Below, one piece after another: positions 45,211 through 56,759 of a stretch of 64,000 nt of DNA (position 1 is the first letter of the stretch; every line of letters begins with the position of its first letter). The stretch comes from Pollenia angustigena (Eukaryota > Arthropoda > Insecta > Diptera > Polleniidae). The stretch covers positions 279,230,067-279,294,066 of the forward strand of contig OV884056.1 of the NCBI GenBank assembly GCA_930367215.1. Reading direction: 5' to 3'. A program made the translations under genes and the position numbers. Below the pieces are notes generated by a model that was not told the DNA's origin, searched no databases, and was given only the letters and a program-made list of their open reading frames with translations.

Positions 45211-45955
45211 GATTTTCCTATTAGACATATCGTCGTTCCGGAGTTATCTTGCCGTATATCACAAAAATTTTTTTTTGGGAAATCGAATGTAAAGGTTCAA
45301 ATTTGTATACACAAAAATTTACGTGAAAAACGTCGTGCAATATTTTTGTCAGATATTGTGTTTGAAGTTCTTTATCGATTTATGTAAAAATATCCAAAGT
45401 CATGGAAAAAAAATTTTAAGTTATGGCCATTATCACGTCCAAAAAAATTTTTAAATTTTGTCGTATACGCCACTTTTTGCGAAATATTTTTTAGATTGTA
45501 TGATATACGTCAAAATAACGTGATAAAAACTGCATTCATGTGTTTCACCAAAATTATCTTCACGTATCTTACTGCCTGTTTTTAGAAAATCAAACCAAAA
45601 TTTCGTTGAGAAATTATGTATATTGAAAACAAAAAAATAAATTCAATTTTTATTGTAGTTTTAAACATAATTACTGACACGAAATATTATTTTCATATTC
45701 TTAAAACAGACAGTTAGTTTTTCATTTTTGTTTTGATTCTTATAAAAAAATTCATCATTTCTCAAGGTTATTCTTCTTTTACCTTTTTATAAAAAATACC
45801 AACAATAATTGCATATTTTTTTTAATCGCATCTCCCTTTTGCAATTGTTGAATTGTTAAATGTATCATACGATTTATTATTAATTTTTATTGTTTAGGCA
45901 GTAGTTCGGACGTGCTTGGACTTTATAATTTTTATATATAAAAAAGTTAATTTAA

Positions 45956-48292
45956 ATGTACAAAAAAAAATTAAATTATAAAGCTCAAGTCGTGGAGTGC
46001 AGTTCAATAGGTATGATATATACAAAATTGTACTCGATAAATAAAAATTCAGCATTTTTTAATAGAATCTGATCCATTTGACACTGACGACTCTATATGT
46101 GATTCAAATTATAACCCTAACAAAGACTCCAAGCAGATGGAAAATAACGGTAAATAGTTTTCAATTCAATTTTAAAACATCGATGTTTTGAAATCTATTT
46201 ATTTGTAGAATCTAATATTGACTATTCGTCATCTCTGTGCAGTAACGAAAAATTTGATTCGCTGGCAGCAGCTACTAAAGTTAAGCAAAGTAGACTTATT
46301 CATAAAAGAAAAAGGGAAATAGTAACGAATATAAATATTTCGAAAAGAATAAAACGTCAAATGAACACTGAAAATGTGAACAGTTCCAATTTTGAATCCT
46401 ATTCCTCATTAGAAATTGATTCCAACAATAATGCTCAGCAACATGTAGATGATCTCTTTGGTGGTACAGATATGTTCATTTTATATTAATGAAATTTTTA
46501 ACTAGTTTGCCTTACAGAACCTACTATATTAGATCAAAATATGATGGCAACAGAGCTTATCTCAGAAAAAACTAAAGCTGCTCGGAAAAGAAAAATTAAT
46601 GCCGACCAAAGGAAACAAAATATACGTAAAATGAAAAGACAATCCGGCAAGGAATATATCACATCAAGCGGTAAACTGCAAAAAAATAAAGCCATCAATA
46701 TGTCTTGTGGGCCAAAGTGTATTTTGCACTGCACGAATAATTTTTCAGAAAATGAGCGAAAAAAACTTTTTGATGATTTTTGGTCATTAACCGATAGGCA
46801 AAAAAAATCATTTTATAATAAATTTATTACCAAAAATTTGGTTAAAAGACGAAGAGTTCATAGTAATCGAAAAGCATATACCTTTTCATACCATTTTGCA
46901 AAAGAGGATTTAAATGTCAAAGTGTGCAAACTTTTTTTTCTCAATACCATTGCTGTATCCGAGAAACGAGTTTATTACCATTTTAAGTATAATTCTGGCG
47001 AAAATACGGGGATACCCAAAAGTTTGCGTCATGGAAAGCATACAAAACACAGTTTAGCGCAAGATTCACTTAAACATATTGTAGACTTCATCAGGAGCTT
47101 TCCTACTGTGGATTCCCATTATTGCAGGGCAACCACTTCAAGGCAATACTTGGAAGAAAGCCTAAGTGTGAGCAAAATGTACCGGCTGTTTGTACAGAAA
47201 TTTCCTACTGTTAAAGTATCTTTGACAACATTTACCAAAATCTTTAACACCAAATTCAATTTAAGTTTCTATAAACCACGAAAAGACCAATGTGATAAGT
47301 GTTGCTTGTATACAAATCTAAAAAATAACGACAGACTAAGTGAAAATGAGAAAACGTTGTACAACAACCATATAAAACAAAATAGCAGTTGCAAAATTGA
47401 ACGTGATAGAGATAGGCAGTTAAAATCAAATAACACAATAGTAGTGTGCTTCGACTTACAAAGCACTTTCAACCTTCCTAAGGGATTTGCATCCATATTT
47501 TATTATAAGAGAAAACTATCAGTTTTTAACATGACAGCGACGGTATGTGCAAAAAACGCAAATGAAAAAAGTTTTACTTACTGTGCTATTTGGAACGAAG
47601 CACATAGTGGTCGCTCTGGAAATGATATTGCTAGTGCTATTATCAAAATTGTGGAAAACATTTTAAATGATTTTAATAGTATTGAGCATATCATTTTCTG
47701 GAGTGACTCGTGCGTGCCGCAAAATAAAAATAAAATATTATCGTCTGCTTTTCTGAAATGCTTGTATAACAATGATAAACTCAAAACAATAGTCCAAAAG
47801 TTTTCAGAGCCAGGACATTCCCAAATTCAGGAGGTTGACGCTGTCCATAGTGCAATAGACCGATTCCTAAAATTAAAAGAAATTCATAGTCCCTTAGATT
47901 TGATTTCAAAGTTAAAAAACTATCAATCGAAAAAGTTAATTTTAAAAATTATAGAAATGTTTCCGGATGATTTTAAAATTTACTCTTCTTTAGCAAGTCA
48001 GTTTAACTTTCAAAATATTCCATTTACTAAAATTAAAGTAATAAAATATAATAAATTCGACTTGTTTTCTTTACAATATAAAACTTCAGCAATGGAAGAC
48101 GAATTTAAAACATCAACTTTGAGAAAACAAGCCAGGAAGGGAGTTTTTACAAATTCAGAAACAGTATTTTCAAAAGAACTAAATACATGCTCAAAAATAA
48201 ATATATCTCAAGACAAAAAGATAGATATTCAAAGCTTATACATATATCTTCCAGAAAATGACGTTAAATACTTTTTAAACTTGCTAATGTAA
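45956..48292 (+). CDS. Transposase-like protein, 722 aa, four exons
   Basis: I infer exons 45956-46010, 46066-46149, 46209-46463 and 46518-48292, with GT-AG introns of 55, 59 and 54 bp. The sum is 2169 nt, 722 codons plus TAA. All introns are phase 1 and every junction rebuilds a GAA codon. The N-terminal third is acidic then basic (KRKRE, ARKRK; likely nuclear targeting). Residues 195-203 carry C-x3-C-x3-C, followed by FSENERKKLFDDFWSL. Near 385-393 is KPRKDQCDKC, a zinc-ligand-like knuckle. FDLQ (Asp 444), FWSDSCVPQNKN (Asp 528) and GHSQIQEVDAVHS (565-576; Glu 570, Asp 572) look like an RNase H-fold DDE/D core. The layout resembles a group of uncharacterised insect proteins, I believe Pfam DUF7869. 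Position between two terminal repeats supports transposition as its role. The start ATG could be replaced by 46541 if the short exons are not used. Confidence 0.8.
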
Positions 48293-48443
48293 ATTTGTTA
48301 AAGCATTCAGCCAAATTTTCGAAACGAAAATTTATGCAAGAGAGACTAATATATTTACGTATAGTTATAGTTTTTGTATTAAATTATCTAATTTTTTTTT
48401 TTTTTTTTTTGCTATTATTATAATTAAGCTTTAATTTCTAAAC

Positions 48444-48449
48444 AATAAA
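48444..48449 (+). promoter_or_regulatory. Polyadenylation signal of the transposon gene
   Basis: AATAAA lies about 150 bp after the TAA and inside the element, followed by AT-rich sequence. It is the best candidate signal for the gene upstream. Confidence 0.5.
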
Positions 48450-48878
48450 ATAAATTTAAGCAAAACAACGCTGCATTTGTTTATACTGTACTACATCCAA
48501 AACACTCTTAAGAAATAAAACGAAAAATGTTATAAAAACAGTAAAATTCATAAGATGGTCTCTTTTTGTATAATGCCTAATATATGTACTTTGTTCACAT
48601 ACAACAAGATAACGCAAGATTTTTTTAATTGTAAATTTTCATACGATTTTTGTCGTATATCCACAATTATGCTACATACGATATTATAACGCATTAAATT
48701 TTTCGCAAAAGTGGATATACAACAAAATGGCTTCGTCATATCTCATTAACCATAAGAGATAGAGACGTGAGGATTGCGCAGATCGATAGATCTGTAAAAT
48801 TTACCAAAGGAAATGGTCTTATCTAATTTTTTTCGATTTTGTGATATACGACAAGATAACTCCGGAACGACGATATGT

Positions 48879-49560
48879 ATATCACCATCAGAAGTTTTAA
48901 AAGTTACAAACAAACTTATGGTGTTTTCTTTTCTGGCAATAATGTTCCATATATGCTACCATTCGTGCGGGCTTTTGTTCCGTTCTAAAAATATATGCAA
49001 AAATGTGAGAAGTTGACGTTTTCCTTTCTAAACATGTTGCAACAATAAATGGGAAATTTGTTCCATTTCTTACCCGCAGTTATAACTGAGTGTGAGATAA
49101 TACCCTTTTTTGCATCTGCGTAAAGTACTTTTTTATGCAAGCAAGTATTTTTTTTTTTTCTTGTGTTTGCGGACAATTTGCGTTATATTGTGATTTTAAG
49201 TTTTATTGGGATGGATATACAAACTTTTTGTTTTTCGTTTGTTTTACTTTTATTTAATAATTTTATTTTTTTTGTCGCAAAATTTTTAACAATAGCTGAC
49301 ATTAATTATTAAAAATCAGTGCTGTTAACGCTTATTGGAATTGTAAGAAGATTTAATGTTGAAAATTGCTACAAGCGTGGTGAATATCGCTTTTAGTACA
49401 AACTTCGCATTCAATATTTAACACGCTAAATACACATTAGTGTTGAGTGTAAAACGTAGCTATTATTTTGTTCCATTGTAATATAGAAAAATGTATCACT
49501 TTGTAAGGGCTCGTGTAACCTAATAAATATATTACACAACTATAATGCATCATTATTTTT
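48879..49560. other. AT-rich spacer, no gene
   Basis: No recognised element; poly-T at 49148-49160. Confidence 0.4.
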
Positions 49561-49561
49561 T

Positions 49562-49745
49562 AGAAAAGAAAACACCATTAATAATATGAAATCTCCATGC
49601 ATTGATTAGAGTTGCAAAGCTTTTACCAAATAAGGGAATTATCTTTCTAACCACTTTATTTAATTCTCTAATCAGATTAAATCACTTCCCTACCCAATGG
49701 AAATGTGCAAAAATCATAATGATACCAAATTTTATTTGCTTATGC
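49562..49745 (+). pseudogene. LINE reverse transcriptase fragment (N-terminal part of domain)
   Basis: The plus strand encodes KSPCID in one frame, then in another frame LLPNKGIIFLTTLFNSLIRL and HFPTQWKCAKIIMIPN. This is the segment of jockey-type reverse transcriptases between the APG.D region and the IPKPGK motif. The copy is truncated on both sides and frameshifted near 49605. Orientation is opposite to the 40.7-kb fragment. Confidence 0.7.
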
Positions 49746-50372
49746 ATCTCATCAAAATACCATGCACATACAAAATTAAATTTTTTTTTTAATTTTAGTG
49801 ATATTTGGTTTTTGTACAGCTTTTTGATTGCAAGTTCAAATTTTGAACTACATATTTGAATTGAGTGCAGATTTTATGCATTCAATCACAGTTAGTGATA
49901 GTGAAAAAATTTGCAATACCAATTAATTTTTTTAGTGCTAGCGAAAAAAATACCAATCATTACTAAAGCTGGTAAAAAATAGTAAAAACTAATTTTTTGC
50001 AGTTTTATTTAGTGAGAGTGCAATGTTGATTTAAATCAATATTAAGTGCACTACCCCCAACTATGGTTTTTGTTTACCTTCGCAAAATAATGTTGTATAC
50101 TTGTAACTAATTAAAACTAATTAAGATAGACAATATTGATACATGATAAAATTTTCTAGTGAAATAATCAAAATTGCTCAACATTTTTCGCATTTTCGAA
50201 CAGAGTACTAGGCTAAATACACCATCAAAGAATTTATACGATATATTTATTGATTTGTACTATAACTAATAATTTTATTTAAAAAATCGAAAAAAATACC
50301 TTGGACTACGACTACGCCAACCGTAATCAGTCTGAATATTGACTTCTTCAATATGCATTTTATATGCAAATG
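49746..50372. other. AT-rich spacer, no gene
   Basis: Nothing recognisable; the phrase TTAGTGATAGTG and related GTTAGTGATA words repeat weakly. Confidence 0.35.
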
Positions 50373-50502
50373 CCTGAAAGTACCTAGTTTTGACATTTTT
50401 TTAATGCAAATTTGTGTCGTTCAACATGTTGCAAACATACAATAAACATGTTGCTCTACACAAATTTGCGATAAAAAATTTTAAAACTAAGTACTTTCAC
50501 TT
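50373..50502. repeat. 130-bp fold-back sequence
   Basis: TGAAAGTACCTAGTTTTGAC on the left pairs with the reverse complement of TGAAAGTACTTAGTTTTAAA on the right. Inside are CAAATTTGTGT / ACACAAATTTG and CAACATGTT / AACATGTTG. A partial third arm (ACAAATTTGCGATAAAAAA) lies at 50625-50645. Confidence 0.65.
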
Positions 50503-52990
50503 TATCGATAATAAAAAACGAATTTATCCATTACTTTTAATGAAAAAATTTATTTTATTTCTAAGTAAAGGAATAAAAATAATATTGTGTAATTAAAAGA
50601 TAAAACTTTGTGATTTTTAGCTCTCTACAAATTTGCGATAAAAAAAGGTCAAAACTAGGTACCTCAGTATATCGGAAATAACACAGGAATTTCTCCATGG
50701 ATTTTCATGAAATAAATTTTATTTTTATTTAAATGCATGCAGCTTTGAGCTTAAGTACTAAAACTGGTCAGTATTTGTTTATTTCAATTATTTATGAATT
50801 TTTTTAGTTCAAAAATTTTATAAAAAAAAAAAAAAAGTATATTTTTTGCCACTTCGGCCTCAATAACTCTAAAAATAATGCTAAATTAAAAAATTATACA
50901 GTACTTTTCGCTTATAGTCACATCCTTTAGTTGCAACCATAACGTGGACTATATCGCTAATATGACTATAAGGCTAATTCACATATATGCCACTATGACG
51001 CATATAACCGAATTCGAATATAATCAAGTTATGTGAAAAAAGGAAGTAAAAAATTCATATAAATTACACCGACATCAGGCTTATGGTTTTACAATAGAGT
51101 TACATACTGTATAAAAAATAGTTAAAATAATTACAAGATATTTCATAACTGATACCAACGGCAAAAAAAATTTTTTTACAAGTAGAGAATTGATGGCGAA
51201 AATTAAATGATTTAATTCTTTCTTTCTTTGGAAGGATTTTTGATTCGAAAACTAAAAAGAACTTAGTAAATTTTGCTAATGGGACTATAAGGCCATAAAT
51301 TTTCTTTACTTTTCCCTTTGACTACTGTTGATAAATGGCAAATATGGCAAATGTGCTTATATCGCTAAATGGACTATAACGTTAAATTAAATTAATTTAT
51401 AGCGGCAAAATAAACAGAAAAACTTCAATCTGGCGTAATTTAATATGTTTAGACGGATTGTATAACAAAATCGGGTACGTATCGTTCCAAAGTTATGATA
51501 AGATGTAAGGAATAGCCCTTTCAAAAATCACAATTTTAAGAAAAAAAAATTTTTTTTAAAAAACTTTACCATAGAATTTGCGGATCAAAAAATATAGTGG
51601 TTATTCAAGGAATTTTTGCTTGTTGCATAGTGTTATTTGTGCATATTATTAGAAAAAACGAACAAAACCAAAAAAAAAAAATATCAAATTAAAACAAAAT
51701 TATTAAAAATTTTCTTTAAGTGTAGACCCCCAGCATCATATTATTTAATTTCTTCTGCATATGTTACTTTATGTTCCCTAAAAAAAGAAAGAAAAGCCAA
51801 AAAAAAGAAAGCCATTAATTTTGGAATACAATTTTGTCTTTTACAGTAAAAGGTAAAGAAAATCGAAAAACTTCTTTAACAAAAAATTGTAACAAAAATA
51901 CAATTTAACTGTTTTTTTCTTTCCTAAAAATAAATTAAAAAAAAAATCAGTTCGTGTAGGTTTTCCTTGGATTTGTGAAAATTTTCCAGGAAATCTGTAA
52001 CTAAAAATGTGTCTTGGATTTAAAGTAAATACACTAACTATATAAGTATGAAGGTATATCTGAGGCTTTGGCTCAATGAGTGTATGTGAGACACACAATA
52101 AATGTGTGGCATCTTTCTAATACAAATAGAATTGAAAAGCAAACAATACACAGCCTCAGGTGTCATCTCTGTTTAGATTTTATTTTAACAAAAACCCACC
52201 TTGTTGTATTCCAAGCACAAAACCTACTGAGATGATACCCAAACAAAATTGTATCTACTTTTAAGAAAAATTGCTATTGTATGGATTTTTTAAGTAATTC
52301 TTAGAAACAATTTTATTGTTAGTAATACGATGCCGATGAAAGCAAATACAAATTAAGAGAAAAAAAAACAGGTTCTTAATGTTTGCAAATATTGAGGGCA
52401 AATGTTTAAATTACACTGAGAGATGATTTTACGAGGGTTGCTAGATTTATACTTAATGTAATAATGAAAAGGCAGTAATTTATTATCGAAAACAGCCTTA
52501 TCGATTTTTAATATTTTCTCTGTGATGATCAAAATATACTTTTGCATGCGCTAAAACCAATTTTGATAATACTTTTTCCATAACATTTGTGATACGGATG
52601 TTTCTCCCTTCAAGCTCTTGTCAAATTATTCAGAACCCTACGCCACCAAATATTTTTGACAGCTAAATGTTCATGCAATATCTTGTAGATGCTCGTCATA
52701 TATATTTTAGAAGTCGGATTTACATGGAATCTTTCTTTATAAAAACTGACATCACAGCTGCGGTTTTAGGTATTGCCCAGAAGTATATATATATATATAT
52801 ATCTTCCCGACGATCCTTTAAGGAGCATAGGGCCCCAAATCGTGTCCGTTTTTCATGCTAAAGGTTTTTATCAGTAAATCAGATCTTTTTTGGTTAAATA
52901 TAGTTGAGGTTTCATTAATAAGTGTTATTTAAGATGCGGTAGCTTATTAGGCTTCCGCATGTTTTTAAGAATTGGATTTATATGAGGCCT
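50503..52990. other. AT-rich spacer, no gene
   Basis: About 2.5 kb with short AT-rich open frames on both strands but no recognised domain. A TA microsatellite is at 52782-52802. Words of the type ATGGGACTATAAGG and GTGGACTATATCGC recur at 50943-51400 and may be a decayed repeat. Confidence 0.4.
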
Positions 52991-52998
52991 ATTGACTA

Positions 52999-53145
52999 GA
53001 GTTGTCAACCGAGTTGTCAAAGAATAATTCGATTAATCGATCAAACAAAACCAAACTCTTGTTCGAATAAGTTCAAAACGCCGATTTTCGAATAACGAAT
53101 AAATCGATTATATATTGTCGATTAATCGAACAACCATTTTTTATT
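52999..53145. mobile_element. hAT-like terminal fragment
   Basis: TAGAGTTGTCAACCGAG followed by repeated ATTCGATTAATCGA words and ATCGATTATATATTGTCGAT resembles the end of a hAT element with subterminal repeats, as at 33.1 kb. The other end was not found. Confidence 0.35.
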
Positions 53146-53396
53146 AAAAAATAAATTAAATAAAAGCTTAGAATTTGATTAATTCTCATAAGTTTTTAGT
53201 GATTTTATACAAAATGTAGGAAAGTTAAAAAATATTGCTGCTATAGCCCTGGTTGTAATTAATCTTAATTTTTGTACTCATTGTATATCAAAAATGTATT
53301 TTATGTTTTTATTTAACAAATCTTATCAAACATTTGAGTAGGTGAGTTGCAAAACTCGTTCGTTACAAAATTTAAAATACGAAATGAAATGATATA

Positions 53397-54163
53397 CAGT
53401 AGAATCCCGATAATTCGTAATCGCAAGGGACCGGCCATTTCTTACGAATTATCGGGGTTTTCGATTTAGCGGGGTTTCGATTTAACGGGGTTAATATAAA
53501 ATAAATACGAATAAACGGGGTTTTTCAATTTATTTACTAAAACGATAAAAAAACATAAAAAACAATTGTTAAAAATAAAACATATAAAAATTATACATAA
53601 AAATTATGCATGTAACAAACTGGGGTCTAATCACCGCATACGATATCGAGCAAAATTGATCGAAATTATTTATTGTGGTATCATGAAACTCGATATCGAA
53701 TGAAATATATTGAATTTGAAATAATAGCATTCCATATCGAGTAACTCGACATTATATTTATCGAGTTTTCATTCGATACGTCAGTGTCTATCGTATGCAA
53801 AAAAATTCGATAGTTTATTCGATACGATAGTATCGAATGCGGTGATTAGACCCCTGATCTTAAGAAAATAAATCCACACACAAGCAAAAACCCACGCAAA
53901 AATAAAATAGTGGTAAACAAAAAATCATTATTTCCATGTTTTTGTTGTTTTTATTAGGAATTATAAGTCGTAGTTAGCAAACAATTACGATTTATAAGAG
54001 GTAAAGAAGATTTTATTTGAAAAAAAAAAATTACGAATTATCGAGGGGACCAAAATGTATGGACATTTTACGAATCAACGAGATTTTTTCAAGGGACCGA
54101 CAGTTTATTACGAATTATCGGGAATTACGATTTATCGGGGTACGAATTATCGGGATTTGACTG
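53397..54163. mobile_element. Pogo/Tigger-like MITE, 767 bp, TA duplication
   Basis: The ends are CAGTAGAATCCCGATAATTC and the reverse complement of CAGTCAAATCCCGATAATTC, flanked by TA on both sides. CAGT..AAxCCCGATAATTCG is typical of pogo/Tigger termini. Subterminal ACGAATTATCGGGG words repeat at both ends. No transposase. Confidence 0.8.
53622..53854. mobile_element. 233-bp MITE nested in the pogo-like MITE
   Basis: The ends are GGGGTCTAATCACCGCATAC and the reverse complement of GGGGTCTAATCACCGCATTC. The interior is rich in ATCGAGT / ACTCGAT palindromes (53690-53775). Confidence 0.75.
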
Positions 54164-54469
54164 TAATTGTATCAATGCATGTCCTCTTCCATGTTTTTAG
54201 CACGGACATGCAATCAGAATATTGCGTCTAATAAAGCGCCAAAAGAACTTTAAGAATCCTTTGCCATCTCGTATTTTTAATTTTGCAACGAACGAGTTTT
54301 GTATCTCGTCTTCTCAATTGTATCAGCTATTTTGTTTTTAAGTCAAACGTTAAAAAATTTTGAAGAAAGGGAATCTTTCAATTTCGGGTGAAAAATTTAG
54401 AAATAAACGAAAAGCTTAAAAATAAAGAATTGATTTATATAAATCATATATTGAAAGTAAAAATTGTTG

Positions 54470-54835
54470 TTATTGTACTATAATGCAATTTTTTTTAAAT
54501 TATATATGTATATCTTAACAATTTGTAAGTGCCACAATACTACCATTTAAAACGATGTAGTGGAAGATAATCCAACGACATCAAGAAATGCCGAACTTGG
54601 TCCAATGGAAAAATACATTAAGACGGCGGCTGTCGATAGAAATTGTCCAATATTTTGCTACGATTTTATGCGTACTAAAGTGTTTTTTGAGAGTGAACTA
54701 TATATGGGGCCAATGGTAAATTATGAGCTTAACTTCAGGAAATTAAGAATCAATTTGCCAACAAAGTTATTGTTTCTTTTAAGTCAGAGTGAGCGTATTT
54801 TAAACAGACGGACAGAATAACACAAGTTTTAATCA
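54470..54835 (-). mobile_element. Mini-me-like fragment
   Basis: The right part (CAGAGTGAGCGTATTTTAAA then CAGACGGACAG) is the reverse of the GTCC region of the 17.3-kb element. The open frame at 54560-54820 is partly a translation of this repeat. Its first codons (PTTSRNAELGPMEKYI) vaguely resemble the start of a hAT transposase but are too short to call. Confidence 0.4.
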
Positions 54836-54859
54836 TAATAAAACAAGGAAATATATTTT

Positions 54860-55725
54860 TAATATCAAAGGAACGGGCTTTATTGGAAAGAAAATTTCAT
54901 GAAATTAATGTTGATATAAGATTTCTACCATGTGGCCGGCACGGCTGGCGCGTAGAAGGCGCAATCTGGTACACCAATTTTCAAACATGTTTGGCAGCAT
55001 TTGCGACCGTAGTTTTGATTTCCGGGTGTTCAATTGTTTGTGGTTTATCGACGTGGACAAGTGACTTAACACAACCCCAAAGAAAATAATCAAATGGGGT
55101 TAAATCAAACGATCTTGGTGGCCAATTAAATGGGCCATTACGTGAAATTATTTTTTCAGCAAAAGTTTTTTTGAGTAAATCAATTGTGTGGCATGCAGCT
55201 CCGTCCTGTTGGAACCCCATATCAGCAAGATTAATGCCACATAATTGAGGTGCATAAAAATGTTGAATCATATTCCTATACCGTTCACCAATGACAGTAA
55301 CATTCTGACCATCATCGTTTCTGAAGACATATGGGCCAATGACTCCGCCAGCATATTAAGCGTACCAAACAGTAATTTTCTGTGGATGTAATTGTGTGAG
55401 GACAAAAGCTTGTGGTTGTCTTATTCTTCTTATTTACTTACCCATTCAACCAGAAATGGGCTTCATCGGAAAATAAATATTTAATGGAAATTCGAAATCA
55501 ATATCAATTTGTGCCTCTGCCCATTCACCGAATTGGCAGCGCATACGATGGTCCTTAGGCTTTAATTCCTGCACAAGATGAATCTTGAAAGCTTTTAAGC
55601 GAAGATCCTTTCGTAAAATCTTCCATAAAATGGAAGAATACAACCTCAGTTGCTGAGAACGACGACGAATTGATTAATTAGGATCATCTTCAATGCTTTC
55701 CTTGAAAGCGGCAACAGCTTCTTTA
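54860..55725 (-). pseudogene. Mariner-type transposase pseudogene, most complete copy
   Basis: On the minus strand the order is EAVAAFKESIEDDP, RRRSQQLRLYSSILWKILRKD, LKPKDHRMRCQFGEWAEAQI, FSDEAHFWLNG (first Asp kept), GGVIGPYVFRNDDGQNVTV, MGFQQDGAACHT (second Asp kept), NWPPRSFDLTPFDYFLWG (third Asp kept) and a C-terminus NWCTRLRLLRASRAGHMVEI. The three catalytic residues survive, but the pieces are in different frames and a stop precedes YAGGVIGP. Between second and third Asp there are 37 residues against 41 in the 37-kb copy, so a 4-residue deletion is likely. The first ~80 residues are missing. Confidence 0.85.
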
Positions 55726-55905
55726 CAGCCGTACCTAAACAAGAGCGGAAAGCGTTTTCTAGCTGTCAAAAATTCTCATGCCCATACAATTTGTATGAAG
55801 CATCGCTTAATAGCGCGGCGTCAACGCTTTGCAATTGGATAATACGATTTTGACAGCGCGTTTAATAGTGAAGTTGACTGCTATTTATTTAGCTGTTTTT
55901 AGGTG
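55726..55905. repeat. Dispersed repeat shared with 42.95-43.24 kb
   Basis: Begins ACAGCCGTACCTAAACAAGA and includes TTAATAGCGCGGCGTCAACG and GATTTTGACAGCGCGTTTAA. See the 43-kb copy for matching landmarks. It abuts the truncated 5' end of the mariner relic. Confidence 0.5.
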
Positions 55906-55969
55906 AATCGAGCGGTTTTTTCAAAGTTGTGACACTTTAAAAAAAACGCTTTATAATGTCTTTGTATGT

Positions 55970-56540
55970 AAAGTGCCACGCATACTTGTCCAATCCCTCC
56001 CACACATTGACAGATGCTGGTTTTTGATAATCAAGATGATTGTACCTTTTTTGGAAACCTTGGCTCCTGCCGTTCTGCAGATATACAAAAAAAATAGCAA
56101 CAACGGATTTTTAAGTAAAATTAGTGGCAGACGTGATTTTTCGCTCATACTTAGCCATTTGTGGGCCGATTAGGCCGAATTTCCATAGCAAGCCATTCCG
56201 GACTAAATACAAATATATAAGTTACTTCCAAGTCCCCATCATAAGTGTTGTCTTCGGAAAGCCCTCTTCAACGGACAGACCGACGTCGTTAAATCAATTT
56301 CGCTCCTTATAAGGACCCAGAATATATATACTTTATAGGGTCTTAAATCAATTTTGATAAAGTTCGAAAGATTAAGAGACGCCGCATCGATAAAGAACTG
56401 CAATTTGACACTCTACAATATACGAAAATAAACAAAATATATATAGGTTTGCTTCTTCGTAGAAGTTAGTTTTCAGCTTTACACTCTAAGCCAACGGTAT
56501 ATACCCCTTTACCTTCGGTGAAGGTTATATGACTTTAAAT
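55970..56540 (-). mobile_element. Mini-me-like element, reversed
   Basis: The reversed GTCC region (GGACAGACCGACGTCG), TATATATACTTTATAGGGTC and the start hairpin ACCTTCGGTGAAGGT (56510-56524) are in the order expected for the family on the minus strand. Body sequence decays toward 55970. Confidence 0.5.
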
Positions 56541-56579
56541 GTGAAGTAATTTATTTTATTTGTTCCGGCAGTTTATACA

Positions 56580-56739
56580 GTGTAATCTCTCTTTACGGAC
56601 ACTTTCCTCCAGCGGATAGCTCCACGGACCCTAGTCCCATCATCGTTCTAAAGGAAAGTATTAAATTTTGAAGTGGAATCCCTTGTACGGCCACATTGCG
56701 ACGATTCCTTCGGTGTCCGGTCATAAGATATTCCACTGT
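56580..56739. mobile_element. Pogo/Tigger-like MITE, about 160 bp
   Basis: The ends CAGTGTAATCTCTCTTTACG and the reverse complement of CAGTGGAATATCTTATGACC are similar, and TA flanks both sides. GGACAC words are subterminal. Confidence 0.65.
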
Positions 56740-56759
56740 ATACTTATTTAATAGTTCAT

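Larger units (their letters stand above)
45226..48878 (+). mobile_element. Apparently intact DNA transposon, 3653 bp
   Basis: Left terminus ACATATCGTCGTTCCGGAGT (repeat spans 45226-45267) and right terminus (48837-48878) are inverted repeats of 42 bp with one mismatch. Between them is one four-exon gene with no disabling mutation. Subterminal regions repeat TCGTATA(T/C) and GTGGATATAC-like words. No exact target duplication is seen; TAGA next to the left CATATCG and TATA next to the right CGATATG agree at 3 of 4 positions. Superfamily is unresolved. A 4-bp duplication would fit Sola- or Chapaev-type elements, but I cannot decide. Confidence 0.85.
53343..54311. mobile_element. Outer TIR element holding a pogo-like MITE
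   Basis: GAGTTGCAAAACTCGTTCGT (53343 on) and the reverse complement of GATACAAAACTCGTTCGTTG (to 54311) form imperfect inverted arms of at least 43 bp on either side of the inner element. Weak similarity continues outward, so true ends are uncertain. Confidence 0.5.

Noticed and set aside
47256..47784. Minus-strand open frames inside the transposase gene
   Set aside because: They lie antisense to the real exon, lack recognisable domains, and the plus-strand frame is far longer with motifs in order.
45226..48878. Domesticated host gene instead of transposon
   Set aside because: The gene is centred between 42-bp inverted repeats with one mismatch, which favours a mobile element. The missing exact target duplication leaves some doubt.
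54560..54820. Host coding exon
   Set aside because: The second half is a mini-me-like repeat (ending in the reversed GTCC run), and the first half is too short for a domain call.
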